A DNA stretch of 63,029 nt from Patescibacteria group bacterium (GTDB taxonomy: Bacteria; Patescibacteriota; Patescibacteriia; 2-12-FULL-60-25). Position 1 is the first letter of the stretch, and every line of letters starts with the position of its first letter. The notes under the pieces are model-generated. The model made no database searches. It had not been told where the DNA came from and was given only the letters and a program-made list of their open reading frames with translations. Of the stretch, positions 47,841 to 55,727 are shown piece by piece. Made by a program: the position numbers and the translations under genes. The stretch is from the NCBI GenBank assembly GCA_028688515.1, contig JAQTXZ010000002.1, positions 89,791 to 152,819 of the forward strand, given 5' to 3'.

Positions 47841-48309
47841 AATTACGAATTAAGAATTACGAATTACGATTAAGAATTGATAATTTATGAAGGATAATGT
47901 GCTTAGAGAAAAGAGTTTTGCTTTTGCACTGACCATTATTCAAACTTTCCGTTCAGGCAGAATCGAGCCAAATGATTATATCTTGGTTAAGCAATTAATT
48001 AGATCCGGAACGTCAATAGGCGCGAACATTGAGGAGGCGATTGGCGCCTGTTCAGAAAAGGAATTTTTAATGAAATTGACGATTGCTTACAAAGAGGCAA
48101 GAGAGTCGTTGTTTTGGTTGAGGTTGATGAAAGAGTCAACGATTCTTGGTGGAGAAAGATCATCAGAACTCATTGAGAGGTGTGAGGAACTCTGCAGGAT
48201 AATGTCGGCTATACAACGAACAATGAAGCAGAAACACGCAAAAAAATTATAGAAGATAAATAATCAAATACAATTATTCGTAATTAGTAATTCGTAATTC
48301 GTAATTATT
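47841..48309. repeat. Inverted-repeat pair (cgtaatt unit) flanking a four-helix-bundle gene
   Basis: The left arm 47841-47880 (aattacgaattaagaattac and on) and right arm 48273-48309 (cgtaattagtaattcgtaat and on) are complementary. They enclose only the gene at 47887-48252. GATAAT (47879-47884), just inside the left arm, could be the -10 box, 2 nt before the ATG. Confidence 0.8.
47887..48252 (+). CDS. Four-helix-bundle protein (S23 family), second copy
   Basis: 121 aa, full family length. The pattern NVLREKSFAFALTIIQTFRS, DYILVKQLIRSGTSIGANIE and EKEFLMKLTIAYKEARESLF with terminal helix ELCRIMSAIQRTMKQ is characteristic of the 23S rRNA intervening-sequence / four-helix-bundle family. It differs clearly from the copy at 3608-3913, so they are not recent duplicates. 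Like that copy it is enclosed by inverted repeat arms and interrupts an otherwise plain gap between two core genes. Its function is unknown. No 23S rRNA and no retroelement is nearby. Confidence 0.88.
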   Translation: MKDNVLREKSFAFALTIIQTFRSGRIEPNDYILVKQLIRSGTSIGANIEEAIGACSEKEFLMKLTIAYKEARESLFWLRLMKESTILGGERSSELIERCEELCRIMSAIQRTMKQKHAKKL

Positions 48310-48316
48310 CTAACCT

Positions 48317-49603
48317 ATGGCAAGTCAGATATCACAGGCTATCAAGGCGATCTGCGACGAAAAGTTGCTTAGCGAAGAGGCAGTTTTGGAAGCTGTCGCG
48401 GCATCGCTTGCGGCTGCTTACCGCAAAGATTTCGGTAATCGAAATCAAAATATAAAATGCGAGTTTGATCCCGAGCTTTACGACGGAAGCACGGCCGGCA
48501 TTCGTATTTTCGATGCCAAAGAAGTTGTCGCCGACATGGAGTTGCCGGATGACTACTTTGAAAAGTTTGAAGCGGCTCATGGCGGTAAAAAAGATAAGGA
48601 ACGCCAGCCTTTTGCGGCTGATACAAGATCGGATGCATCTTTTGATAAGAACAAAGAAGGCGGCGATGCGGAGGTCGACGATGAGTTTGTTTTTAATCCG
48701 AAAACCATGATCATGCTTTCGGATGCGCGAGATATCAAACCGGATGCGCAGATAAGCGAAGAGATCCGCGTAGAGTTGGCGATTCCTACGGCGTTTGGCC
48801 GCATGGCTGCGCAAACCGCAAAACAAGTTATCATGCAAAAGCTGCGCGAAGCGGAACGCGGTGTTATTTATCAAGACTTTAAAGAACGCGAAGGCGAGTT
48901 GATGAATGTAACTGTGCAGCGCCGCGAAGGCCGCGTCGTTTTGATCGATCTTGGCCGCGCAACCGGCGTGATCTTGCCGGAAGATCAAATCGAGACAGAG
49001 CGCTATTTTCCGGGAACGCGCATTAAGGCTATTTTGCGCGAAGTTTCACTGACCAACAAAGGACCGGAGATTCGTCTTTCACGCTCAAGCCCGGGTTTGG
49101 TCGCGTCGTTGTTTGCACAAGAGATTCCGGAAGTCGCCAACGGAGTTGTTGAGATAAAAGATATCGCACGCGAGGCCGGCAGCCGCACCAAAGTTGCGGT
49201 CACCACAAACGATGACATGATCGATCCGATCGGCTCATGCATCGGCCAGCGCGGTACGCGCATCCAGACCATTATCCGCGAGCTGGGAGGAGAAAAAGTT
49301 GACGTTGTCATGTGGAGCGATAATGAGGGCGAATACATTGCCGCATCTTTAAGCCCGGCAAAAATTCTGACCGTTGATTTGAATCAAGAAGAGCATTTGG
49401 CAACGGTGCATGTTGCGCCGGATCAGCTCTCTCTGGCTATCGGCAAAGGCGGACAAAATGTGCGCCTTGCAGCCAAGCTTACCAGCTGGAAGATCACGGT
49501 TGTTAACACAGAGCTCGGCAAAGTTGTAGCGGATTCTGAAGTCGGCGAACTTAAAACAGAAGAACCAACTCAAGAAGAATCAACTGAGGAAATTAAGAAT
49601 TAA
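48317..49603 (+). CDS. nusA: Transcription termination/antitermination factor NusA
   Basis: 428 aa. NusA binds RNA polymerase and RNA at pauses and terminators. The N-terminal domain (SQAIKAICDEKLLSEEAVLE) carries an insertion rich in Lys/Asp (~residues 90-120). The S1 domain follows (GELMNVTVQRREGRVVLIDLGRATGVI). KH1 and KH2 have DPIGSCIGQRGTRIQTIIREL and LAIGKGGQNVRLAAKLTSWK. The stop lies in a family-1 repeat arm. The start has no Shine-Dalgarno; TATTCT sits 5 nt upstream, just past the right arm of the preceding cassette. Confidence 0.95.
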   Translation: MASQISQAIKAICDEKLLSEEAVLEAVAASLAAAYRKDFGNRNQNIKCEFDPELYDGSTAGIRIFDAKEVVADMELPDDYFEKFEAAHGGKKDKERQPFAADTRSDASFDKNKEGGDAEVDDEFVFNPKTMIMLSDARDIKPDAQISEEIRVELAIPTAFGRMAAQTAKQVIMQKLREAERGVIYQDFKEREGELMNVTVQRREGRVVLIDLGRATGVILPEDQIETERYFPGTRIKAILREVSLTNKGPEIRLSRSSPGLVASLFAQEIPEVANGVVEIKDIAREAGSRTKVAVTTNDDMIDPIGSCIGQRGTRIQTIIRELGGEKVDVVMWSDNEGEYIAASLSPAKILTVDLNQEEHLATVHVAPDQLSLAIGKGGQNVRLAAKLTSWKITVVNTELGKVVADSEVGELKTEEPTQEESTEEIKN

Positions 49604-49678
49604 TAATTAAGAATGTTGGAATCGCTGCGTGAAATGTATTATATACGTACCGAAATTCATAATTCTTAATTCATAATT
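49591..49678. repeat. Family-1 inverted repeat between nusA and yidC
   Basis: The left arm aattaagaattaataattaa (49591-49614) includes the nusA stop TAA (49601-49603). The right arm is 49653-49678 (aaattcataattcttaattc and on). The loop of ~38 nt is unrelated to the other copies. Confidence 0.85.
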
Positions 49679-49686
49679 GAAAAGTT

Positions 49687-50448
49687 ATGTTGTGGCTCTA
49701 TAACGAAATTTTGTTCCGTCCCATTCTCAACTTGTTGATTTGGCTTTACGTCACAATTCCGGGCAGCGATTTGGGCATTGCGATTATTGTTTTGACTTTG
49801 ATCATTAAATTGATTCTTTATCCTTTTACGGTCGCGCAAATCAAACAACAAAAGGCGTTGCAAACAATGCAGCCTAAAATTGCGGAAATTCGCAAACGTT
49901 TAAAGGATGATAAAGAGGCTCAGTCCAAAGAGTTGATGGAACTGTACCGCAAGGATAAAGTAAATCCGGTATCGTCCTGTTTGCCTTTGGTGATTCAGCT
50001 ACCGGTATTCATCGCTTTATATCAAGCTTTGCGGGTTGGTCTGGAATCGCAATCACTTTCCATGTTGTATTCGTTCGTTCCTAATCCCGGAACGGTGCAT
50101 GCGGTTTTATTCGGCGTGATTGATTTGGTGAATCCGAATTATGTTTTAGCCGCATTGGCCGCCGGCGTGCAATTTTGGCAGACTTGGATGATGATGAAGC
50201 AGCCGGGTGCGATTAAGGCGTCGCCTTCGGAGGTTGCCGGTCAAAAAGAAGCCAAGGACGAAGATATGGCTGCAATGGTTAATAAGCAGATGATGTATGT
50301 GATGCCCATCATGACTTTGATTATCGGCATCAAGCTCCCGGGTGGTTTGGCTTTGTACTGGTTTGTGATGAGCTTGCTCACCGTTGCGCAACAATATTGG
50401 CTGACGCGAAAACCCGTTCCACCAACGGTGGAAGCACAGATGAATTAA
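49687..50448 (+). CDS. yidC: Membrane protein insertase YidC/Oxa1
   Basis: 253 aa, the short Gram-positive-like form without a large periplasmic domain. YidC inserts and folds membrane proteins with or without SecYEG. The membrane core reads GIAIIVLTLIIKLILYPFTV, then KQQKALQTMQPKIAEIRKRL, then NPVSSCLPLVIQLPVFIALY and the final helix GLALYWFVMSLLTVAQQYW. A charged cytoplasmic loop precedes the last two helices. Genes rnpA, rpmH and jag, often adjacent, are not here. The stop TAA (50446-50448) is inside the next repeat arm. Confidence 0.95.
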   Translation: MLWLYNEILFRPILNLLIWLYVTIPGSDLGIAIIVLTLIIKLILYPFTVAQIKQQKALQTMQPKIAEIRKRLKDDKEAQSKELMELYRKDKVNPVSSCLPLVIQLPVFIALYQALRVGLESQSLSMLYSFVPNPGTVHAVLFGVIDLVNPNYVLAALAAGVQFWQTWMMMKQPGAIKASPSEVAGQKEAKDEDMAAMVNKQMMYVMPIMTLIIGIKLPGGLALYWFVMSLLTVAQQYWLTRKPVPPTVEAQMN

Positions 50449-50537
50449 GAATTAATAATTAAGAATGCAGGTGTTTGAGAATATATTTTTTGAAAAGAAT
50501 TCCCAAATTTATAATTCATAATTCTTAATTCATAATT
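50443..50537. repeat. Family-1 inverted repeat after yidC
   Basis: The left arm 50443-50466 (aattaagaattaataattaa and on) contains the yidC stop. The right arm is 50505-50537. It ends 10 nt before the PRC-barrel gene. Confidence 0.85.
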
Positions 50538-50547
50538 GTGGTAGGGT

Positions 50548-50850
50548 ATGTTCAAATTCTCTCCCAAATCGCGTCTCACCGCGCGCACCAGATCCGGAGT
50601 GTTACTCGGAACGGTTGTTGCTGTCGAAATTGATGAGACAACCGGGAGAATCGTGCAATTTTTGGTGAGCGCCAATCGTGTCATTTCGGCAATAACGGAC
50701 AATGTTTTGGTTATTGCCTGGAGCCAGGTAATCGATTGGAAAGAAGATGAAATAATCGTGTCTGACGGCGCTGTTGCTCGGGAAACGGCAAAAGTCGCGT
50801 TGTCTCAAGCTGCCGGAACGCCCGCGCATTTCAGCGAAGAACATCCATGA
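50548..50850 (+). CDS. PRC-barrel domain protein
   Basis: 100 aa. The sequence GVLLGTVVAVEIDETTGRIV, followed by a second strand pair (VLVIAWSQVIDWKEDEIIVS), is the PRC-barrel pattern found in RimM and photosynthetic reaction-centre subunits. Stand-alone forms mediate protein or ligand binding and their roles are mostly unknown. The stop overlaps the start of the next gene (ATGA at 50847-50850), so the two are translationally coupled. There is no signal peptide. Confidence 0.75.
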   Translation: MFKFSPKSRLTARTRSGVLLGTVVAVEIDETTGRIVQFLVSANRVISAITDNVLVIAWSQVIDWKEDEIIVSDGAVARETAKVALSQAAGTPAHFSEEHP

Positions 50851-51959
50851 ATCGAATAAGCGCCGCCATTATTAGAACATTGGCTTTTCAGGCGGCCTGG
50901 GATTATGCGCCGACAGGAATAGAGTTGGCCATGTTGTTGGATGTCGGTCCAAACATCGCCGCCGATTCTGTAGAGACGCAAAATCTTGCGTCTAACTCAA
51001 AGCCCAACAGCCTTGCGGCTTCAGATATTTTTGACGAATTAAATCTTTTGATAAACACGGGAGAGTTAGTTGAGAATCAGGGACGCTTGTCGCTTTCCTC
51101 TCACATCGACCAGATCAATTGCGGCAGGGAAAACGAATTTTATTTTCCGCGCAAATTGCGTAACGCGCGTCGTGTCGCGAAGTACTTGAAGCGTTTGCCT
51201 TGGGTGCGGGCCGTTTGTCTTTGCAATACGACAGCTTTGGGACAGGCACGGGATGATAGCGATCTGGATTTTTTTGTTATCGTAAAATCCGGTTCCATTT
51301 GGCGAACGCGGTTTTTTGCCGCGCTGCCGTTTAAACTTTTAGGTGCTCGTCCATTGTCATCCCGAGCGGAATCACCTGCTTATAGTGATGTAGTCGAGGG
51401 ATCCCTTGTTGAACAGAGTCGCGAGTTAAGGGATTTCTCCACTGCGCTCCACATTCGTTCTGCTTCGGTCGAAATGACAAGAGGGAAAGATCCCGTCTGC
51501 CTTTCTTTCTTCGTCGCTGACAACTTCTTAGACTTGTCGACTCTGATGTTGCCCGATGACGACCCATATTTTCGTTATTGGTTTTTGTCCATGTTGCCTT
51601 TGTGTGATGATGGAGTTTTGCATGAACTGTGGGAAGCAAACTCAACGATTCGATCTCGGCATCCGTTGGCGAAGGAGTGGATAGCCTTGGGGGGACACGG
51701 GACGAAATTAAGAATTAAGAATTATGAATTAAGAACTAGGGATGAAGAACCAAGAATTAAAAAAGGGAAAAGCTTTTTGGAGAGTTTTTTTGAAAAAATA
51801 CAGCGTAAAAGTTTTCCGGAAAATATTAAAGCGATGGCGAATCGGGATTCGCGCGTGGTTGTCAGCGATAATGTTTTGAAGTTTCATGTGGATGACAAGC
51901 GTGAAAAGTATAGGCAAAGGTATTACGATATTTGCAAACAATATGAAATTGAGCCGTGA
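50847..51959 (+). CDS. Nucleotidyltransferase-fold protein carrying repeat-encoded inserts
   Basis: 370 aa. The N-terminus looks like a winged helix (ISAAIIRTLAFQAAWDYAPT...DELNLLINTGEL). The catalytic-type segment VCLCNTTALGQARDDSDLDF resembles the GS-x-DSDxD motif of small nucleotidyltransferases (Asp-Ser-Asp-Leu-Asp present, first Gly-Ser altered). Three parts of the protein are translated repeats: SVETQNLASN (50966-50996), SSRAESPAYSDVVEG...SVEMTRGK (51355-51485) and LRIKNYELRTR (51709-51760). All keep the frame, so the gene tolerates insertions in its loops. It overlaps the downstream ligase by 17 bp. Activity is uncertain; it may modify a polysaccharide or nucleotide substrate. Confidence 0.65.
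   Translation: MNRISAAIIRTLAFQAAWDYAPTGIELAMLLDVGPNIAADSVETQNLASNSKPNSLAASDIFDELNLLINTGELVENQGRLSLSSHIDQINCGRENEFYFPRKLRNARRVAKYLKRLPWVRAVCLCNTTALGQARDDSDLDFFVIVKSGSIWRTRFFAALPFKLLGARPLSSRAESPAYSDVVEGSLVEQSRELRDFSTALHIRSASVEMTRGKDPVCLSFFVADNFLDLSTLMLPDDDPYFRYWFLSMLPLCDDGVLHELWEANSTIRSRHPLAKEWIALGGHGTKLRIKNYELRTRDEEPRIKKGKSFLESFFEKIQRKSFPENIKAMANRDSRVVVSDNVLKFHVDDKREKYRQRYYDICKQYEIEP
50966..50996. repeat. 31-nt hairpin repeat, copy 1 (in frame inside a gene)
   Basis: Identical over 31 nt to 57788-57818. The core agacgcaaaatcttgcgtct forms an 8-bp hairpin. Related tagagacgcc hairpins serve as terminators at 26701 and 56246. Confidence 0.85.
51355..51485. repeat. Empty copy of the GIY-YIG-type inverted-repeat element, in frame
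   Basis: Outer ends tgtcatcccgagcgg and gcttcggtcgaaatgacaag and inner gagggatccctt / aagggatttctccactg match the element at 7525-7924. Only ~20 nt (gttgaacagagtcgcgagtt) lie between the arms here instead of a gene. The element is read through in the nucleotidyltransferase-like gene. Confidence 0.8.
51709..51762. repeat. Family-1 repeat arm translated in frame
   Basis: aattaagaattaagaattat followed by gaattaagaac, encoding LRIKNYELRTR within the nucleotidyltransferase-like protein. No complementary right arm is nearby. Confidence 0.75.
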
Positions 51960-53490
51960 AATCATTTTTGAATTTGCATGGCGTCTGTCGATTCTCGCCT
52001 TGCCGTGGCAAACGAGATTTTTTTTGGATGCGCAACTTGCCGGTTGGCCTTGGGAGCAGGGGAGGCTGTCTTTCTACGCTTCATGGATACCAATGCTGCT
52101 TGCGATTGTGGCCTTTGTCATCCTCGGGCAAGTCCGACGCGACCCGGGGATCCAGAAAGAAAGACAAAATCCTTTTGATTTGAGTCTTCGCCGTAACTTA
52201 TTTTGGCTCGTCGCCGCATTTGGGGCGTGTACTGTAATCGCTTCACCGACTCCAATTGGCGCCGCAGCGATGTGGTGGGTTCAAGTCACTTTACTTGCAG
52301 CGTTTTTTGTTATTTTGTTGCGTGCTGACGTGAATCGGCGCAAAGTCGCCTTTTGGTTTGTCGTTACGTTGATGCCTCACGCCTTGCTCGCGATCATGCA
52401 GTTCGCATCGCAGACAGTGATCGGAAGTTCGTTGCTTGGCATGGCATCTCAGAATCCGATCGACCTTGGAGTTTCCGTAGTGCAGACAAATGTCGGACGT
52501 TTTTTACGCGCATACGGCGGCTTCCCACATCCGAATATCCTCGGCGGTTGGATGGCTGTCGGGTTGCTGACGGCCCTCACCCTCAATCCCTCTCCCACAG
52601 GGGCAGGAGAGGGAAGCCAGATAAAATCCTTTCCCCTGCATCGTGGGGGAAAGGATCGGCCGCGAAGCGCAGCCGAGGATAGATGGCTTTGGTCGGTGGA
52701 AGCTGTATTTACTCTCGCCCTCTTCTACTCCTTCTCCCGCTCCGCCTGGCTCGCCGCAGCAGTTGGACTTGTGGTATTCACTTTTTTGTCATTGCGAGCG
52801 AAGTCGGAGCGACGAAGCAATCTACAGATGGGAACAGCTAGCGAGACGTTAGTCGAACAGGAGATTGCCGCGCTACGTAGGACTCCGCTCGCGATGACAG
52901 AAGGGGAAGGAGATTGCCACATCGCCTCGGAGGCTCCTCGCAATGACAGAAAGAGGTTGGTGTTGACGCTCGCAATTCCGATCATCCTCTTCGCTGCTTT
53001 AACTTTCATCCATCGCGATCTTGTTTTAACTCGTATCGACGTCGGAGCCTCGCGGCTTGAACAAAAATCCGTGACATCTCGCATGCAAAGTTTGAAGGAT
53101 GGAGTGGATGTCTTCAAGTCTAATTTGTTATTTGGAACCGGACCAAACTCGGAACTGCCGGCGCTTGCGAGTCTGAAAAATATCACAACATCACCTTCGC
53201 CACTCGAACCTCCGCATATGGTTTGGCTTTTAATACTCGTCAACTTTGGCATTGTCGGCACGCTCTTTATCGCAGGTTTTGGACTTTATCTGCTACGAAT
53301 CATTTTGAATAAGTGGAATGCCATCGATACTCAAAACAAAACGCTCATAATAACTCTTGTCACTTGTCAGTTGATACTTGTAACTTTCGATCATTACCCC
53401 TGGTCTCTCTGGTCCGGCCAGGTTTTGACTTTTGTTGTTCTATATTTTTGCATCGGCTCCGTCCCCCTTTTCGTAAAAGGGGACATTTGA
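51943..53490 (+). CDS. O-antigen-ligase / Wzy-like polytopic membrane protein
   Basis: 515 aa from ATG 51943 (MKLSREIIFEFAWRLS), overlapping the previous gene by 17 bp. About ten hydrophobic segments are visible. A long outer loop between the last ones includes RMQSLKDGVDVFKSNLLFGT and GPNSELPAL, then PPHMVWLLILVNFGIVGTLF, the Wzy_C pattern of O-antigen ligases and polymerases. Enzymes of this type join or polymerise lipid-linked glycans at the outer face of the membrane. Hydrophilic loops contain translated repeats: GQVRRDPGIQKE (52116-52154), NPSPTGAGEG (from about 52580) and SLRAKSERRSN...ASEAPRNDRK (52798-52949). The stop is followed by a hairpin tttgacgcaaagcgtcaaa. Confidence 0.8.
   Translation: MKLSREIIFEFAWRLSILALPWQTRFFLDAQLAGWPWEQGRLSFYASWIPMLLAIVAFVILGQVRRDPGIQKERQNPFDLSLRRNLFWLVAAFGACTVIASPTPIGAAAMWWVQVTLLAAFFVILLRADVNRRKVAFWFVVTLMPHALLAIMQFASQTVIGSSLLGMASQNPIDLGVSVVQTNVGRFLRAYGGFPHPNILGGWMAVGLLTALTLNPSPTGAGEGSQIKSFPLHRGGKDRPRSAAEDRWLWSVEAVFTLALFYSFSRSAWLAAAVGLVVFTFLSLRAKSERRSNLQMGTASETLVEQEIAALRRTPLAMTEGEGDCHIASEAPRNDRKRLVLTLAIPIILFAALTFIHRDLVLTRIDVGASRLEQKSVTSRMQSLKDGVDVFKSNLLFGTGPNSELPALASLKNITTSPSPLEPPHMVWLLILVNFGIVGTLFIAGFGLYLLRIILNKWNAIDTQNKTLIITLVTCQLILVTFDHYPWSLWSGQVLTFVVLYFCIGSVPLFVKGDI
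52116..52154. repeat. 39-nt dispersed repeat, copy 1 (in frame in the ligase gene)
   Basis: tgtcatcctcgggcaagtcc and on, 37 of 39 nt identical to 55689-55727. It contains an internal ctcggg/cccggg palindrome. Confidence 0.85.
52798..52949. repeat. Inverted repeat of the gtcattgcgagcg type inside the ligase gene
   Basis: The left end gtcattgcgagcgaagtcgg...gaagcaatct and right end gattgccacatcgcc...ctcctcgcaatgac are complementary, with a further ggagattgccgcgctac/gtaggac segment between. Repeats beginning gtcattgcgag are widespread in bacteria. The copy is translated in frame. Confidence 0.75.
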
Positions 53491-53521
53491 CGCAAAGCGT
53501 CAAATTGGGGAAATCAACCGC

Positions 53522-53551
53522 TTGACTGATAAGGCTTAAGTTGTCTATTAT
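53522..53551 (+). promoter_or_regulatory. groES-groEL promoter
   Basis: TTGACT, 18 bp, TATTAT, placing the transcript start near 53558, just upstream of the CIRCE-type operator. This is the usual arrangement for HrcA repression. Confidence 0.7.
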
Positions 53552-53564
53552 ACCTCTACCATGG

Positions 53565-53591
53565 TTAGCAGACGGATGAGGAGACTGCTAA
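53565..53591 (+). promoter_or_regulatory. CIRCE-type HrcA operator
   Basis: TTAGCAGAC, 9 bp, GACTGCTAA. The consensus is TTAGCACTC-N9-GAGTGCTAA; spacing is exact and the outer six bases of each half match. It lies 44 bp before groES. It implies an HrcA repressor elsewhere in the genome. Confidence 0.85.
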
Positions 53592-53634
53592 CCAAGCCCA
53601 TTAATTTTGCTTATAATTCGTATTTATTACACAT

Positions 53635-53931
53635 ATGAAGTTAAGACCTTTAAACGATCGTCTGATCGTCAAAGCGCTTCCCAAAGAGGAAGTTACAAAG
53701 TCAGGAATCATTTTGCCGGACACTGTTGACAAAGAACGTCCGGAACAAGGCGAGGTGATAGCCATCGGTCCCGGAAAATTATTGGAAGACGGCAAACGCT
53801 CCGCAATGGATGTAAAAGTCGGCGATAAAGTTATTTTTAAAAAGTACGCACCCGACGAAGTAAAAATCGAGAACGAAGAATACCTCGTCATCTCGGAATA
53901 CGATGTGCTCGCAGTGTTGGAAAATAATTAA
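53635..53931 (+). CDS. groES: Co-chaperonin GroES
   Basis: 98 aa, usual size. GroES caps the GroEL chamber. It starts MKLRPLNDRLIVKALPKEEV, has the mobile loop KSGIILPDTVDKERPEQG that contacts GroEL, then GEVIAIGPGKL and ends EYLVISEYDVLAVLEN. It is controlled by the CIRCE operator upstream. Its TAA stop (53929-53931) lies in a family-1 repeat arm that separates it from groEL by 87 bp. Confidence 0.97.
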   Translation: MKLRPLNDRLIVKALPKEEVTKSGIILPDTVDKERPEQGEVIAIGPGKLLEDGKRSAMDVKVGDKVIFKKYAPDEVKIENEEYLVISEYDVLAVLENN

Positions 53932-54007
53932 GAATTAAGAATTATAAATTAAGAATGAAGGTAATTTTATTCCAGAATTCATAATTCTTAATTCAAAATT
54001 CATAATT
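53926..54007. repeat. Family-1 inverted repeat between groES and groEL
   Basis: The left arm aattaagaattaagaattat (with the groES stop) and right arm 53976-54007 (gaattcataattcttaattc and on) are complementary. It could fold in the groESL mRNA and set the groES/groEL ratio. Confidence 0.85.
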
Positions 54008-54018
54008 GATATCGAACT

Positions 54019-55647
54019 ATGTCAAAACAATTGTTATACAGAGATGATGCTCGCCAAGCTTTAAAGCGCGGCGTTGATCAATTGGCTAATGCCGTTAAAG
54101 TGACTCTCGGTCCCCGCGGCCGCAATGTCGTGTTGGATAAAGGTTACGGCGCGCCAACGATGACCAAAGACGGCGTGACGGTTGCCAAAGAAATTGAGCT
54201 CGAAGATAAATTCGAGAACATCGGCGCCGAACTGGTCAAGGAGGCCGCATCAAGAACAAGCGATGTTGCCGGTGATGGAACGACGACTGCGACAGTGCTC
54301 GCGCAAGCGATGATTGCCGAAGGTATCAAGCATATAACGGCAGGCGCCAATCCATTGGCTGTTAAACGCGGAATGGACAAGGGAGTCGAAGCAATGGTTA
54401 AAGAAATTCGCGAAAAGATAGCTGCGCCGGTAAAAGAGCAAGAGATAGAAAATGTCGCTACAATTTCCGCCAACGATCCGGAAATCGGCAAGATCATTGC
54501 GGAAGTGATGCAGCAGATGGGCAAGGACGGCGTTATCACCGTCGAGGAATCGCAAACTTTCGGCATCGACAAAGAGGTTGTGCTCGGTATGCGCATCGAC
54601 AAGGGTTATGCCTCGCATTACATGGTCACCAACACTGATCGTATGATTGCCGAGTTTACCGATCCGTATGTTTTGATCACAGATAAAAAAATTAGCTCGA
54701 TTCACGATCTGCTTCCGATTTTGGAAAAGGTTGTGCAGTCAGGCAAAAAAGAAATCGTGATTGTCGCGGAAGATGTGGATGGCGAGGCGTTGACGACTTT
54801 GATTGTCAACAAGCTGCGAGGAACTTTTTCGGCACTGGCCGTTAAAGCTCCGGGCTACGGCGATCGCCGCAAAGAGATGCTGGCCGACCTCGCGGCTGTT
54901 ACCGGCGCAACAGTCATCACGGAGGACTTGGGACGCAAGCTCGATTCTGTTGAGATGGAAGATTTGGGCAGCGCACACAAAGTCATTTCTACAAAAGATT
55001 ATACGACTTTCGTCGAAGGCAAGGGCGACAAGGCGGGTGTTGATGCGCGTGTTGCGCAAATTCGACAGCAACTCGAAAACACCGATTCTGATTTTGACCG
55101 CGAAAAGTTGCAAGAGCGTTTGGCAAAACTCGCCGGTGGAGTTGGTGTCATCAAAGTCGGCGCTGCCACGGAAGTTGAAATGAAAGAAAAGAAAGATCGC
55201 ATCGACGATGCAGTCGCTGCTACTAAAGCCGCTGTCGAAGAGGGAATAGTCCCCGGCGGCGGAGTTGCCTTGATCCGTGCAATGAAAGCTTTGGATGCAT
55301 TGCAGTTTGAAGGTGATGAAAAAATCGGCATCTTGATTTTGAAGAAGGCTGTAGAAGCTCCCATCTTTGCGATCGCTGAAAATGCCGGACGCAAAGGCGA
55401 CGTAATCGTTGAGTCCGTAAAATCCAGCGATGGTCAAAAAGGTTATGATGCTGCCAAAGACGAAATCGATGTCGATGTTGTTGCGCGCGGCATAATCGAC
55501 CCGGCCAAAGTCACCCGTTCCGCTTTGCAGAACGCCGCTTCTGTCGCCGGTATGTTTTTGACCACCGAATGCGTCATCACCGATTTGCCAAAGAAAGAAT
55601 CATCCGCCACCCCTGACATGTCCGGCATGGGCGGGATGGGATACTAA
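54019..55647 (+). CDS. groEL: Chaperonin GroEL
   Basis: 542 aa. ATP-dependent folding chamber. Hallmarks: [56 protein letters not shown] with the catalytic Asp, and the family signature [18 protein letters not shown]. The C-terminus ends in the Gly-Met tail MSGMGGMGY. Full length, no interruption. The repeat gtcatcctcgggcg lies 41 nt after the stop, followed by an agagcgtcg/cggcgctcttttctttt terminator. Confidence 0.98.
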   Translation: MSKQLLYRDDARQALKRGVDQLANAVKVTLGPRGRNVVLDKGYGAPTMTKDGVTVAKEIELEDKFENIGAELVKEAASRTSDVAGDGTTTATVLAQAMIAEGIKHITAGANPLAVKRGMDKGVEAMVKEIREKIAAPVKEQEIENVATISANDPEIGKIIAEVMQQMGKDGVITVEESQTFGIDKEVVLGMRIDKGYASHYMVTNTDRMIAEFTDPYVLITDKKISSIHDLLPILEKVVQSGKKEIVIVAEDVDGEALTTLIVNKLRGTFSALAVKAPGYGDRRKEMLADLAAVTGATVITEDLGRKLDSVEMEDLGSAHKVISTKDYTTFVEGKGDKAGVDARVAQIRQQLENTDSDFDREKLQERLAKLAGGVGVIKVGAATEVEMKEKKDRIDDAVAATKAAVEEGIVPGGGVALIRAMKALDALQFEGDEKIGILILKKAVEAPIFAIAENAGRKGDVIVESVKSSDGQKGYDAAKDEIDVDVVARGIIDPAKVTRSALQNAASVAGMFLTTECVITDLPKKESSATPDMSGMGGMGY

Positions 55648-55688
55648 CCAACCCTTCTCTGCCATCCTTGGATGCAGTTCTCCCCCTC

Positions 55689-55727
55689 TGTCATCCTCGG
55701 GCGAGTCCGACGAGACCCGGGGATCCA
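55689..55727. repeat. 39-nt dispersed repeat, copy 2 (after groEL)
   Basis: 37 of 39 nt identical to 52116-52154. Here intergenic, between the groEL stop and its terminator hairpin (agagcgtcg...cggcgctctttt, about 55753-55783). Confidence 0.85.

Noticed and set aside
3608-48252. Diversity-generating retroelement suggested by Avd-like four-helix-bundle proteins
   Set aside because: No reverse transcriptase, no template/variable repeat pair with adenine-biased differences, and no C-type lectin target in the window.
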